Source: Rhizobiales bacterium PAR1 | Lineage (GTDB): Bacteria > Pseudomonadota > Alphaproteobacteria > Rhizobiales > Beijerinckiaceae | NCBI GenBank assembly: GCA_002256205.1 | Contig: NKIW01000004.1 | Span: forward strand, 325,802-389,801 | Length of the DNA: 64,000 bases | Direction of reading: 5' to 3' | In this document: positions 43,503 to 52,129 of the stretch, one piece after another | How the letters are laid out: the number at the start of each line of letters is the position of its first letter | How positions within the stretch are numbered: the stretch's first letter is position 1 | Program-made: the position numbers and the translations under genes | The notes under the pieces: model-generated | The model's input: only the letters and a program-made list of their open reading frames with translations | Database searches by the model: none | What the model was told of the DNA's origin: nothing

Positions 43503-44309
43503 TCACACGAAACGGCAGGAGACTGAGCCCATCGGGCCGTAATCCGCATGGATCGTATCGCCCTTGCGCGCTTCGATGGGGCGGATGAAGGAGCCAGAGA
43601 GCACGATTTCTCCCGCCTTTAGCCCCTTGCCTTCCTGCATCGCGAGCCTGCGCAACAGCCATACGATGCCGCTCGCGGGATTGTTGAGCACGCCAGCGGC
43701 GAGGCCAGTTTCCTCCACCGCCGCGTTTTTCGAGACAATCGCGCCGACCCAGCGAAGATCGAGCGCATCCGGCTTCATCGGCCGGCCGCCAATCACGATG
43801 CCGGCATTGGCGGCATTATCCGCCACGGTATCGACGATAATCCGCGCCTTGCCGGTTGCAGGGTCAGCGCGGAGAATGCGCGTATCGAGAATTTCGAGCG
43901 CGGGAACCACGTAATCCGTCGCGTTCATCACATCGAAAATCGTGCAGTTTTCACCCGCGAGATCACGCTTCAGGACGAAGGCGAGTTCCGCCTCGATGCG
44001 CGTCGCAATGAAACGGTTCGTCGGCACCTCGCCAGCATCCTCGAACAGCATGTCATCGAAAAGCACGCCGGAATCGGGTGTGGCGATATTGAGCGCCTGC
44101 TGCATCGCGCGGCTTGTGAGGCCGATCTTGTGGCCGATGATCCGTCGCCCCGCCGCTTGCTTCAGACCCACCCAGGCACGCTGGATGGCGTAGGCCTCAT
44201 CCAGCGCCATGCCCGGATAGGCAAGGCTCAGGAGGCCGATCTGCTGGCGTGAACGCTCGGCCTGATCGAGGCTTTGAGCAGCGGTCTTGATGTCATCCGA
44301 CGTCAGCAT
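43503..44309 (-). CDS. hpaH: 2-oxo-hept-4-ene-1,7-dioate hydratase HpaH
   Basis: 268 residues, the usual size. Hydrates 2-oxo-hept-4-ene-1,7-dioate (HpaG product) to 4-hydroxy-2-oxo-heptane-1,7-dioate. Signatures: RRIIGHKIGLTSRAMQQAL, PDSGVLFDDMLFEDAGEVP, IEAELAFVLKRDL and IVWLLRRLAMQEG, as in HpaH/MhpD-type hydratases. Next step would need HpaI aldolase, which is not in the window. Followed and preceded by small palindromic repeats. Confidence 0.92.
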   Translation of the reverse strand: MLTSDDIKTAAQSLDQAERSRQQIGLLSLAYPGMALDEAYAIQRAWVGLKQAAGRRIIGHKIGLTSRAMQQALNIATPDSGVLFDDMLFEDAGEVPTNRFIATRIEAELAFVLKRDLAGENCTIFDVMNATDYVVPALEILDTRILRADPATGKARIIVDTVADNAANAGIVIGGRPMKPDALDLRWVGAIVSKNAAVEETGLAAGVLNNPASGIVWLLRRLAMQEGKGLKAGEIVLSGSFIRPIEARKGDTIHADYGPMGSVSCRFV

Positions 44310-44351
44310 AACGGCCTCGCTTGATCTTCTTGTTTTGTCGCATGCTGTTAC

Positions 44352-44385
44352 GCAAAACCGGTTCCCACTTTTGCTCAGCAGGCTC
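44352..44385. repeat. Second palindromic intergenic repeat, abutting hpaD stop
   Basis: Arms GCAAAA (44352-44357) and TTTTGC (44369-44374) around CCGGTTCCCAC, followed by CAGGCTCTA whose minus-strand reading supplies the TAG stop of hpaD. The core AAAACCGGTTCCCACTTTTGC is the familiar sequence of short Hyphomicrobiales intergenic palindromes. Confidence 0.65.
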
Positions 44386-45368
44386 TAATTTGCCACGATC
44401 ACATTGGCCTTGAACAACGCATCGCGCTGCTCGATGCCAGCAAAGGACGAACCTTCCTCAAACCAGGATTTTGGTGCCGGCTGACCCCAAAGCGTCTGCC
44501 GGCGCGGATCGCGCAGTGACCAGCGGATCGGCTCATGGTCCGGGTCCATCGTTTGATAATCGGACGAATAGATCTCGATCCGATGACCATCCGGGCAACG
44601 GACATAGAGAAAAAAGGCGTTGGAAATGCCATGCCGCCCCGGTCCACGCTCGATATTCGGCAGGTAGCCCGTGGTCGCCATGACATCGCAGAGGTGGATG
44701 ATATTCATCGGGGTCGGCGCCCAGTAGGCCGTGTGATGAAGGCGCGGGCCGCGTCCGTTGGTGAAAGCAAGATCGTGGACATTGCCCTTGCGGTGCATCC
44801 AGCCTGCTGCGATGCGCCCCTTCGGGCCATCCTCCTCGGCGTATTCGGTCAGGCGGAAGCCGACGCCCGCGTAAAAATCGAGCGACCCCTGAACATCCGG
44901 CGCGAAGATGTTGAAATGGTCGAGCCGCTGCGGCTGCACGCCCTTGTAGAGCCCGTATTGCTGCAGCAGGATCTCGCGTTTCTCCATCGTGAAATAGAGT
45001 TCGATCGGCGTGCCATAGGGGTCGATAAAGGTAAGCGTCCGCCCCTGAAAGGGCCGCTCGACAAAGGCATGCACAAGCCTCTTCGCCTTGCAGAAAGCCG
45101 CCGCCTTATCGAGGTCTTCCTCCGAGCCGACCTTGAAGCCGAGATGATGGGCCTCGCTCATGGCGGACTTCTTCAGGACGATCGAATGATGCTGCCGCTC
45201 CTCAAGGCCGCGCAGGTAAAGCGCATCCTGCGTTTCTTCCTCGACATGAAGGCCAAGGGCACCTTCATAAAACGCGCGCGACCGCGCGAGGTCCGTCACG
45301 CCGAGCGTCACATGGCTGCACCGGATGATATTGAAGGGCGGATCAAAAATGTGCTTAGGCGCAGGCAT
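44385..45368 (-). CDS. hpaD: 3,4-dihydroxyphenylacetate 2,3-dioxygenase HpaD (VOC type)
   Basis: 327 residues. Two vicinal-oxygen-chelate modules: residues about 15-135 (IIRCSHVTLGVTDLARSRAFY) and about 145-285 (RLDHFNIFAPDV, LHHTAYWA, DGHRIEIYSSDY), the second carrying the 2-His-1-Glu iron site. Cleaves homoprotocatechuate between C2 and C3 to 5-carboxymethyl-2-hydroxymuconate semialdehyde. This is the Brevibacterium/Arthrobacter-like VOC form, not the LigB-fold HpaD of E. coli. Lies within the hpa gene series, 42 bases after hpaE. Confidence 0.92.
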   Translation of the reverse strand: MPAPKHIFDPPFNIIRCSHVTLGVTDLARSRAFYEGALGLHVEEETQDALYLRGLEERQHHSIVLKKSAMSEAHHLGFKVGSEEDLDKAAAFCKAKRLVHAFVERPFQGRTLTFIDPYGTPIELYFTMEKREILLQQYGLYKGVQPQRLDHFNIFAPDVQGSLDFYAGVGFRLTEYAEEDGPKGRIAAGWMHRKGNVHDLAFTNGRGPRLHHTAYWAPTPMNIIHLCDVMATTGYLPNIERGPGRHGISNAFFLYVRCPDGHRIEIYSSDYQTMDPDHEPIRWSLRDPRRQTLWGQPAPKSWFEEGSSFAGIEQRDALFKANVIVAN

Positions 45369-45410
45369 ATCAACCTCTCCTGTTTCTTCAGGTTTTTTAT
45401 GATCCGGCGA

Positions 45411-46937
45411 TCAGGCGCCGAGCTTCGGTATGCTGTGGGTGCCCTTCGCAAGGCAGATGTTCTTGGTTTCCATGTAGAAATCGAAGGAATAATCACCACC
45501 GTCGCGACCGATTCCGCTATCCTTCATGCCGCCGAAAGGCGTCGGAAGATGGCGGACATTTTCCGAATTCAGCCAAATCATGCCGGCTTCCAATTCGTCC
45601 GCGACGCGCAAGGCACGGCCCATGTCGTTGGTCCAGACATAGCCGGTGAGACCATAGCGAACGTCGTTGGCGATGCGGATCGCATCGGCCTCATCCTTGA
45701 ACGGAATGACCGTCAGCACCGGCCCAAAGATTTCCTCGCGGGCGATGCGCATCGCCATATCCGCACCGGTGAACAGCGTCGGCTCGACGAAATGTCCTCC
45801 GCCCGGTCCGGCATGCGGAGCACCGCCAGCGGCGATGATGGCGCCCTCCTCTTTCGCCGCCGCAAAAAAGGAACACACCTTGGCGTGGTGCCGCGCATGG
45901 ATCAGCGGGCCGAGTTCGGTCGCGGGGTCGAGCGGGTGACCGACCTTAATCCGCCTGACGCGCTCGACGATGCGGGCCGAAAATGCCTCCGCGATGCTCT
46001 CCTGCACCAGAAGGCGAGAGGAGGAAGTGCAACGCTCGCCATTCAGCGAATAGATCATGAAGACAACCGCATCGAGCGCGCGATCAAGGGCGGCGTCGTC
46101 AAACACGATCACCGGGTTCTTGCCGCCGAGTTCGAAGTGTACGCGCTTGAGCGTAGCCGACCCCTGCCGCATGATCGCGGATCCGGTCGCGCTTTCGCCG
46201 ACAAAGCCGATGGCCTTGATATCTGGATGTTCGGTCAACGCTTTGCCGGCTTCTTCGCCTAGGCCGTGCACGGTGTTGAGCACGCCATCGGGAAGCCCCG
46301 CCTCACGGCAAATGCGGGCAAGGATATTCGCTGTCACCGGCGACCATTCCGCCGGCTTATGCACCACGGTACACCCCGCCGCGAGCGCTGGCGCGATCTT
46401 CCAGGTCGAGAGCATGAACGGCGTATTCCACGGTGTGATGATGCCGACAGGGCCAATCGGTACGCGGGTCGAGACATTCCAGTGGTCCGGCGTCGGCATG
46501 CTGCGCCCATCACGGGCCTCGATCACACGATCCGCGAAGAAACGGAAATTTTCTGCCGCGCGCACCGCCGCTTTTGACATGAAGCGATAGGCCTGCCCGG
46601 TATCCCAGCTTTCGAGGATGGCAATTTCCTCGGCATTGGCCTCGATGCCATCCGCGATTTTGTGGAGGATCGCGCGGCGCTTCTCGACAGGCCATTTCGA
46701 CCACGGTTTGAATGCCGCTTTCGCCGCCTGCGCCGCGCGGTCGATATCCTCTGCCGTGCCCTGTGCGACGCGGGCGATCACCGAGAGGTCCGTGGGCGAG
46801 ATGGTCTCGAAGGTGGTTTGGCTCTCGACACGCCGGCCATTGATGAGGTGGCCGATACCATCGTTTTTCAGCGCGGCAAGAAGCGGCTGGAGACGCGCGA
46901 GATTGGCCTCGAAAGTCGGGCCGCCTGCTTTGCTCAT
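45411..46937 (-). CDS. hpaE: 5-carboxymethyl-2-hydroxymuconate semialdehyde dehydrogenase HpaE
   Basis: 508 residues, an NAD-linked aldehyde dehydrogenase. PVGIITPWNTPFMLSTWKIA (active-site Asn region), FVGESATGSAIMRQG, the catalytic-glutamate motif FELGGKNPVIVFDDA and the catalytic-cysteine motif YSLNGERCTSSSRLLVQ are intact. Oxidises the ring-cleavage semialdehyde to the dicarboxylic acid. Operon context with HpaD and HpaF makes the HpaE assignment firm. Start overlaps the hpaF stop by 4 bases. Confidence 0.93.
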   Translation of the reverse strand: MSKAGGPTFEANLARLQPLLAALKNDGIGHLINGRRVESQTTFETISPTDLSVIARVAQGTAEDIDRAAQAAKAAFKPWSKWPVEKRRAILHKIADGIEANAEEIAILESWDTGQAYRFMSKAAVRAAENFRFFADRVIEARDGRSMPTPDHWNVSTRVPIGPVGIITPWNTPFMLSTWKIAPALAAGCTVVHKPAEWSPVTANILARICREAGLPDGVLNTVHGLGEEAGKALTEHPDIKAIGFVGESATGSAIMRQGSATLKRVHFELGGKNPVIVFDDAALDRALDAVVFMIYSLNGERCTSSSRLLVQESIAEAFSARIVERVRRIKVGHPLDPATELGPLIHARHHAKVCSFFAAAKEEGAIIAAGGAPHAGPGGGHFVEPTLFTGADMAMRIAREEIFGPVLTVIPFKDEADAIRIANDVRYGLTGYVWTNDMGRALRVADELEAGMIWLNSENVRHLPTPFGGMKDSGIGRDGGDYSFDFYMETKNICLAKGTHSIPKLGA

Positions 46938-47338
46938 GATGTTTTCCCCTCCCGCCGCATGGCGATGATCTCGTGCAGATTGTTATGCTTCAGCGCACCA
47001 ACGGGATCGATCTCAACGATCTCGAAGGTGAGACCGAATGGCTTTGCGGCAAAGATCTCGACCACGAACGCTTTCAGCGCAGCGAAAATCGTCTCGGCGA
47101 CTTGCTGACGCACCTCAGGCGGACGGCCCGCGCCGATGCGCGCCTGAAGATGGATGAAGCGATTTTCCGGATGGCCATCGCCGATGATGTAGATGTCGCG
47201 GCGGGCAATGCGCGTCCGGCAACCGCCGATCGGGAACACACCGGTCAAGAGCGCTGTTTCGTGCAGCGCCTGGGCGAGGTCGCGGATGTTGATATCAGCA
47301 TCAAGATTGGCGGAATATTCAAGAATGAGATGGGGCAT
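46934..47338 (-). CDS. hpaF: 5-carboxymethyl-2-hydroxymuconate delta-isomerase HpaF
   Basis: 134 residues. Tautomerase-superfamily protein beginning MPHLILEYSANLDADINI with the catalytic Pro2, then RCRTRIARRDIYIIGDG-like and FIHLQARIGAGRPPEVRQQVAE blocks, and EIDPVGALKHNNLHE near the C-terminus. Isomerises 5-carboxymethyl-2-hydroxymuconate. Only 3 bases after hpaG and overlapping hpaE. Confidence 0.92.
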   Translation of the reverse strand: MPHLILEYSANLDADINIRDLAQALHETALLTGVFPIGGCRTRIARRDIYIIGDGHPENRFIHLQARIGAGRPPEVRQQVAETIFAALKAFVVEIFAAKPFGLTFEIVEIDPVGALKHNNLHEIIAMRREGKTS

Positions 47339-47341
47339 GGT

Positions 47342-48190
47342 TCACGCCTTCTCGTCTTCGACGGTGTTGCGGAGGAGCCCGATCTCGGGGCTTTCGACCT
47401 CGACAACATCGCCGGGCTTGAGCCATCTCGGCGGATCAAACCGGCCGCCGGCACCGGGCGGCGTGCCGGTAGCAATCAGATCGCCCGGCTCCAGCGTCGT
47501 GAAGGTCGAGACATAGGCGATGATGCGCGCAAAGGAGAACGCGAGCGTGCCGGTGTTGCCGCGCTGGCGCTCCTCGCCGTTGACGCGGGTCATGACGGTG
47601 AGATTATCAGGCGGCGTCGCAGCGCTGATGGGCACGATCCATGGCCCGATGGCGCCGGAGCGATCAAAGTTCTTGCCTTGCGTGACGTTGAACTTGCCAT
47701 GGCGGATCCAGTCACGGATCGAGCCCTCGTTCATCAGCGTGAAGCCGAAGATATGCGCGTGCGCTTGTGCCTCCGAGACGCGACGTCCGCCCTTGCCGAC
47801 GACAACGACGATCTCGCCCTCGTAGTCGAACTGCTCGGATTCCGGCGGGCGCAGGATTGGTGTTTCGTGCCCGACAAACGAGCCGGGGAAGCGCACGAAG
47901 AGGCTCGGATATTTCGGTAGCTCCGAACCATCCTTATATTCGGCGTTGCGCTCGGGATAATTGACACCGACGCAAAGGATCTTGCCAGGATTGGGGATCG
48001 GCGGAAGCAGGGTCACCGCACCAAGCCGCAGGCCTGTCGCCTTCGCCATACCCAACAGGGCGTCGGGCGCGCCCGCCTCAACCACGGCCTTGAGATCGGC
48101 AAAGCGATGCGCGAGGCTCGAAAGCGCACCATCCTCCTCCACCAGGCCAAAGTCCGTCGCCGCGCCGCTGCGCCAGCTTGCCATTTTCAC
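47342..48190 (-). CDS. hpaG: HpaG-type fumarylacetoacetate hydrolase family enzyme
   Basis: 282 residues, a single FAH domain: GKILCVGVNYPERNAEYK, FVRFPGSFVGHETPI, EQFDYEGEIVVVVGKGGRRV, and the metal-site block IFGFTLMNEGSIRDW. In the HPA pathway HpaG decarboxylates 5-oxopent-3-ene-1,2,5-tricarboxylate to 2-hydroxyhepta-2,4-diene-1,7-dioate. E. coli HpaG has two fused FAH halves; this one has one, as in many other bacteria. Upstream of hpaF by 3 bases. Confidence 0.85.
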   Translation of the reverse strand: MKMASWRSGAATDFGLVEEDGALSSLAHRFADLKAVVEAGAPDALLGMAKATGLRLGAVTLLPPIPNPGKILCVGVNYPERNAEYKDGSELPKYPSLFVRFPGSFVGHETPILRPPESEQFDYEGEIVVVVGKGGRRVSEAQAHAHIFGFTLMNEGSIRDWIRHGKFNVTQGKNFDRSGAIGPWIVPISAATPPDNLTVMTRVNGEERQRGNTGTLAFSFARIIAYVSTFTTLEPGDLIATGTPPGAGGRFDPPRWLKPGDVVEVESPEIGLLRNTVEDEKA

Positions 48191-48233
48191 GTTTCAACTC
48201 CCTGATTTGCCGGCTTTATTTCAGGCTTTTTGA

Positions 48234-49922
48234 TTAAGTCCGCTTGGGGTGGATGAACTCCCAAGGGCTGACTTCGCTGCCCTGTTCGACCATGATCTCG
48301 ATCACCACCGGTTCGCGTGTGGCGAGTGCCTTTGTCAGCATCGGCCGCAGCGTCTCAGGCGACGTCACGCGATGCGTCTCGACACCAAAGGCCTTCGCGA
48401 AAAGAGAGAAATCAGGGTTTTGCAATACCGAGCCGATCACGCGGTTGCCAAAACCAACCTGCTGATCCCGCAGCACATTGCCGTAAGCGCCGTTGTTGAA
48501 CAGGAGCGTGACAAGACCGATCCCCTCCTGTTTCGCGGTCGCGAGTTCAGCACCAGCGAAAAGGAAGCCGCCATCGCCGGTGATGCACACCACGGGCGTT
48601 TCCGGGTGCGCAGCCTTGACGCCAAGGGCCGTCGGGAAGCCGAAGCCAAGCGTCCCCTGATACCCCTCCGTGATGTAGGTGCGCGGCGCCAGAACCGGGT
48701 AACCGAAATACGAGGTGAAGCCGACCTGGCTGAGTTCTGTCGTGATGATCCCGTCGCCGGGCAGAACCTCTCGGATCACGTCGAGATAGCCAAGTTGCGG
48801 CTGGACCTTTTCGATGGCCGTGCGCACCTCGCGCTTCACGTCGGCGATGCGCTGGCGGATGCCCTTGCTCATTGAAGGCGTTGCGCTGCCGCGAAGCCGC
48901 AGAACCTCCGCGAGGAGTGCCTCCGCCCCGGCTTCCGCGTCCGCGATGATGGGGGCATGAGGAACAAGCCGTGTCATTTCCTCGGGATCGACATCGATGC
49001 GGATAAGATGCGGCGGCGCGGCGGGGCGGTCGATGAGTTTCATCATCCCCTCCCAGCGCATGTAAGGCATCTCAAGGCGCGAACCGATGCCAAGCAGCGC
49101 ATCCGTTTCCGGCCAGAGCCGCCATGCCGTGTAGGAAGAAATCCCAAGCTCGACATCCTCGGGCATCACGCCGCGTCCGCCACGCAGGGCCGCGACCGGC
49201 GCATCAAGCGCCTCGGCCAGCGCGCGGATTGCACTGCTCGCGTGTTGCGCGCCCGCGCCAGTCATGATCATCGGGCGCTTCGCGTCGACAAGAAGACGCG
49301 CAGCTGCGGCAACTTCCTCAGTTGACGGCGCGGGCGCCGCCGGGATGATCGCGCCCGGCAAGGATATCACCGGCGCGCGCGAGGCCATTACATCCCACGC
49401 CATTTCGAGCGCGACAGGGCCGGGCCTGCCGGAGAGCATCTGCCGGAATGCCTCGTTGACGATTTCCGGTGCATCTTCGACGCGCTCGATCCGCGCCGAC
49501 CACTTGGTAAGCGTCCGCAATGTCGCCAGCTGGTCCGGGAGCTCGTGCAAATGACCCCGCCCCTTGCCGAGGAAGGCGGAAGGCACTTGTCCGGTGATGC
49601 AGAGCACCGGCGCATTGCAGCCCAACGCCGTACACAGCGCGGCGGTTGCGTTGAGGACACCCGGCCCCGGTACAACCGAGAAGACGCCGGGTCGCCCTGT
49701 CGAACGGGCATAGCCAAAAGCCATGTAGCCGCAGGTCTGCTCATGGCGCGCGCCGAAGGTGCGGATGCGATCCGCGTTCTGCTGGAGTGCATCGAAAAAC
49801 GGATACATCTGCGCGCCCGGAAGGCCGAAAACCGTCTCGACGCCATTGGCGATGAGCGCCTCAACAATCGCCGCACCGCCCGTTTTCACTTCGCCACCGG
49901 TCTTCGCTTGGCCCTGTGTCAT
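48234..49922 (-). CDS. Thiamine-diphosphate-dependent enzyme, acetolactate-synthase-like
   Basis: 562 residues with the three domains of the ThDP decarboxylase/carboligase family: Pyr domain (catalytic Glu in GARHEQTCGYMAFGYAR), a central Rossmann domain, and PP domain with the ThDP motif GDGGFLFAGAELATAKQEG...NN. Annotated families include acetolactate synthase, benzoylformate and arylpyruvate decarboxylases; motifs do not decide among them. Its place between a ring-cleaving dioxygenase and hpaG suggests a 2-oxo-acid substrate, either an arylpyruvate made before ring cleavage or the C-C bond step normally done by an aldolase. Lacks a small regulatory subunit partner. Confidence 0.85.
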   Translation of the reverse strand: MTQGQAKTGGEVKTGGAAIVEALIANGVETVFGLPGAQMYPFFDALQQNADRIRTFGARHEQTCGYMAFGYARSTGRPGVFSVVPGPGVLNATAALCTALGCNAPVLCITGQVPSAFLGKGRGHLHELPDQLATLRTLTKWSARIERVEDAPEIVNEAFRQMLSGRPGPVALEMAWDVMASRAPVISLPGAIIPAAPAPSTEEVAAAARLLVDAKRPMIMTGAGAQHASSAIRALAEALDAPVAALRGGRGVMPEDVELGISSYTAWRLWPETDALLGIGSRLEMPYMRWEGMMKLIDRPAAPPHLIRIDVDPEEMTRLVPHAPIIADAEAGAEALLAEVLRLRGSATPSMSKGIRQRIADVKREVRTAIEKVQPQLGYLDVIREVLPGDGIITTELSQVGFTSYFGYPVLAPRTYITEGYQGTLGFGFPTALGVKAAHPETPVVCITGDGGFLFAGAELATAKQEGIGLVTLLFNNGAYGNVLRDQQVGFGNRVIGSVLQNPDFSLFAKAFGVETHRVTSPETLRPMLTKALATREPVVIEIMVEQGSEVSPWEFIHPKRT

Positions 49923-49967
49923 CGGATCGCCTTGAGTTTGAGAGTAGCGGGTTAGCTTAGTGGTCTC

Positions 49968-50930
49968 TCACGAATGCTCAACCGGCGGCGTACCGTGGGT
50001 GTGGAAGGATTCAACGGTCTTCAACCCCCAGGCCTGCCCCTTCTTGCGCTCGGCCTCGGTCCAGATGATCGGCTTCCAATCCGGCGCGATCATCAGGCGA
50101 GCGCCAGCGTTTGCGATTTCGACCCGGTTGCCCCCAGGCTCCCAGACATAGAGGAAGAACGTCTGCTGCACGGCGTGCTTGTGCGGTCCGGTTTCGATGA
50201 AAACACCGTTTTCGAGGAAAACATCGGCCGCGCGCAGAATATCCTCACGGCAATCGACAGCATAGGTGACGTGATGAAAACGCCCCGGCGTTCCGGTAAA
50301 ATCGCGGGTGAAGGCGATGTCATAGGTCTTATTGGTGCAGGTCAGCCAGTTTCCGGCCTCCTGCCCGTTATCAAGAATGATTTGCTCGGTGGTGCGCATG
50401 CCGAGCCCCTGTTCGAGGAAAAGCCGCGTTTCCTTGGGGTCGAGCACCAGCAAATTGAGGTGATCAAGCCGCCGAACCGAGCATCCCCGCGCCGGGTAGC
50501 GTTGCGCCTGATTTTTCAGCGCGGGTTTCAGTTCCGGCGGCGCTTCGTACCAGCGCGTGTCGTAATAGATCTCGAAGATATGCCCGTCGGCATTGCGGGC
50601 GCGATACGCAGGGCCGTGACCAAGATCGCCCTCGGTCCAGCCGAGGCCCGCGCCCATCGTTTCGAGCACCTTGACGCGGCGCTGAAGCGCCTCCGGGCTC
50701 ATGGCACGGAAGGCGACATGCCCAACGCCTGCCGTCTTACGCGCCGTCAGCTTCAGGGTATGAAACTCGTAGTCATCCCACGCGCGAAGGTAGACGCTGT
50801 CGCCCTCGCGCCCGCTCTCCGTCATGCCCATGATGTCGATGAAGAAGCGCAAGCTCTCCTCGATCTTTGGGGTGAACATCTCGACATGGCCGAGGTGGGC
50901 AAGGTCGCGGACGGGTTCGGAGGCGGACAT
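49968..50930 (-). CDS. Catechol 2,3-dioxygenase-like extradiol dioxygenase (XylE class)
   Basis: 320 residues, two-module VOC extradiol dioxygenase. N-terminal module opens LAHLGHVEMFTPKIEESLRFF; the C-terminal module has RRLDHLNLLVLD (first iron His), RFHHVTYAVD (second His) and PGGNRVEIANAG (Glu). The order and the DILRAADVF segment recall the Pseudomonas metapyrocatechases. Substrate ring not deducible. It is the first gene of the minus-strand aromatic unit and divergent from a LysR gene, so it is probably inducible by the LysR ligand. A second extradiol enzyme, HpaD, is encoded in the same unit. Confidence 0.87.
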   Translation of the reverse strand: MSASEPVRDLAHLGHVEMFTPKIEESLRFFIDIMGMTESGREGDSVYLRAWDDYEFHTLKLTARKTAGVGHVAFRAMSPEALQRRVKVLETMGAGLGWTEGDLGHGPAYRARNADGHIFEIYYDTRWYEAPPELKPALKNQAQRYPARGCSVRRLDHLNLLVLDPKETRLFLEQGLGMRTTEQIILDNGQEAGNWLTCTNKTYDIAFTRDFTGTPGRFHHVTYAVDCREDILRAADVFLENGVFIETGPHKHAVQQTFFLYVWEPGGNRVEIANAGARLMIAPDWKPIIWTEAERKKGQAWGLKTVESFHTHGTPPVEHS

Positions 50931-51017
50931 GAGGCGGCTTTCTTCAGAAAAATGCGATGTTCAGGTCAGGACATGAGCACGCGGGCTTGATGTGAATCAA
51001 ATTGGATGTTTTTGGGT

Positions 51018-51060
51018 ATTCATGCATTCATTTCATGCAAGAGCTTGCAATTCACGCAAG
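51018..51060. promoter_or_regulatory. LysR-type operator region between dioxygenase and lysR genes
   Basis: Contains ATTCATGC (51018-51025), TTCATGC (51032-51038) and the inverted repeat TGCAAG-AG-CTTGCA (51036-51049), then TTCACGCAAG. The same half-site TTCATGC forms a full inverted repeat at 51994-52016. The position between divergent genes, one of them lysR, is the classical site for LysR control. Confidence 0.5.
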
Positions 51061-51088
51061 AACCTGACTCTCCTGAACAGGAGCCGCC

Positions 51089-51985
51089 ATGCGCATCGAC
51101 TTTCTTGGCCTTGAAGCATTCCTGTCAATCGCCGATCGTGGCAGCTTTCACCGCGCGGCGGCGCATCTCAACCTGTCGCAAACTGCGCTGAGCCACCGGA
51201 TGAAAAAGCTGGAGGACGATCTCGGCCTCAAGCTGCTGACACGCACCACGCGGCAGGTCGCGCTGACCCCGGCGGGGATCGAGCTTCTCCCCAGCGCGCG
51301 CCGGATGCTGGAGGATATGGCGACCTCCTACGAAGCGTTGCGTCAGCAGGGGCGCGAGCGGAGCGAACATCTCGCCATCGGCTGCCTGCCGACGATTGCG
51401 ACCTATTATCTGCCGCGGCTGCTCTCGGAGTTCAGCCGCCAGTTCCCGGACCTTACCGTGCGGGTGCATGACAATTCCTCCAATGAAATCGCAGAGCTGG
51501 TGCAATCCGGGCAGGCGGAATTCGGGATCACGATCGTCTCTGCCAACCGCTGGGATCTTGAAATCAAGCCGCTGCTCAAGGAGCCCTACATCCTGCTCTG
51601 CCGGCCCGATCATGCCTTTGCCGGACGCGAGACAGTAAGCTGGTCCGACCTCGCGGGTCTGCCGCTGGTGCGTGTCAGCACACGGACCGGCAACCGCATC
51701 ATCATCGACGACGCGCTCGGCAGCCGACGCGAACAGATGTGCTGGCGCTATGAAGTTCAGCATGTCGCGACCGCCGTAAGCCTTGTTCAAGCGGGTGTCG
51801 GGCTGACGATCGTGCCCCGCCTCGCCGTTGATCTTGGCAAGACGCCGGACCTTGCAGGGGTGCCCGTGCGCAACCCCGGCATCACCCGTACACTCGGCAT
51901 CGTCATGAAGCGCGGCTCGCCGATTTCGGCGCCGGGCGAGGTGCTCAAGAAGATGATCGAGACCAAGATGCGTCAGGATGGATAA
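51089..51985 (+). CDS. LysR family transcriptional regulator
   Basis: 298 residues, with AGGAG ribosome-binding site. N-terminal winged helix FLGLEAFLSIADRGSFHRAAAHLNLSQTALSHRMKKLEDDLG (whole LysR HTH), then the type 2 periplasmic-binding-like effector domain (about 90-295; KPYILLCRPDHAFAGR-like). Expected to sense an aromatic acid or ring-cleavage product. Divergent from the dioxygenase operon and just before galB. Candidate operators on both sides. Confidence 0.92.
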   Translation: MRIDFLGLEAFLSIADRGSFHRAAAHLNLSQTALSHRMKKLEDDLGLKLLTRTTRQVALTPAGIELLPSARRMLEDMATSYEALRQQGRERSEHLAIGCLPTIATYYLPRLLSEFSRQFPDLTVRVHDNSSNEIAELVQSGQAEFGITIVSANRWDLEIKPLLKEPYILLCRPDHAFAGRETVSWSDLAGLPLVRVSTRTGNRIIIDDALGSRREQMCWRYEVQHVATAVSLVQAGVGLTIVPRLAVDLGKTPDLAGVPVRNPGITRTLGIVMKRGSPISAPGEVLKKMIETKMRQDG

Positions 51986-51993
51986 TGCGCTTC

Positions 51994-52016
51994 ATTCATG
52001 CAATTGGCGCATGAAT
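51994..52016. promoter_or_regulatory. LysR-type inverted repeat before galB
   Basis: ATTCATGC-N7-GCATGAAT, an 8-bp-arm inverted repeat fitting the LysR T-N11-A rule, 114 bases upstream of the galB start and 9 bases after the lysR stop. It shares the TTCATGC half-site with the divergent promoter at 51018-51060. Confidence 0.6.
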
Positions 52017-52129
52017 TCGATGGAAAACATCATTTGATTCATTGATGGTGATTGGCCATTCTCGCCCGCGATCCGGACGGCATGTCGAACTCCGGACCTT
52101 CCTATCACGTTCGAAACAGGATCTTTCTC

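Noticed and set aside
44535-46262. 575-codon open frame on the plus strand
   Set aside because: Antisense to hpaD and hpaE; no recognisable domain and shadow composition.
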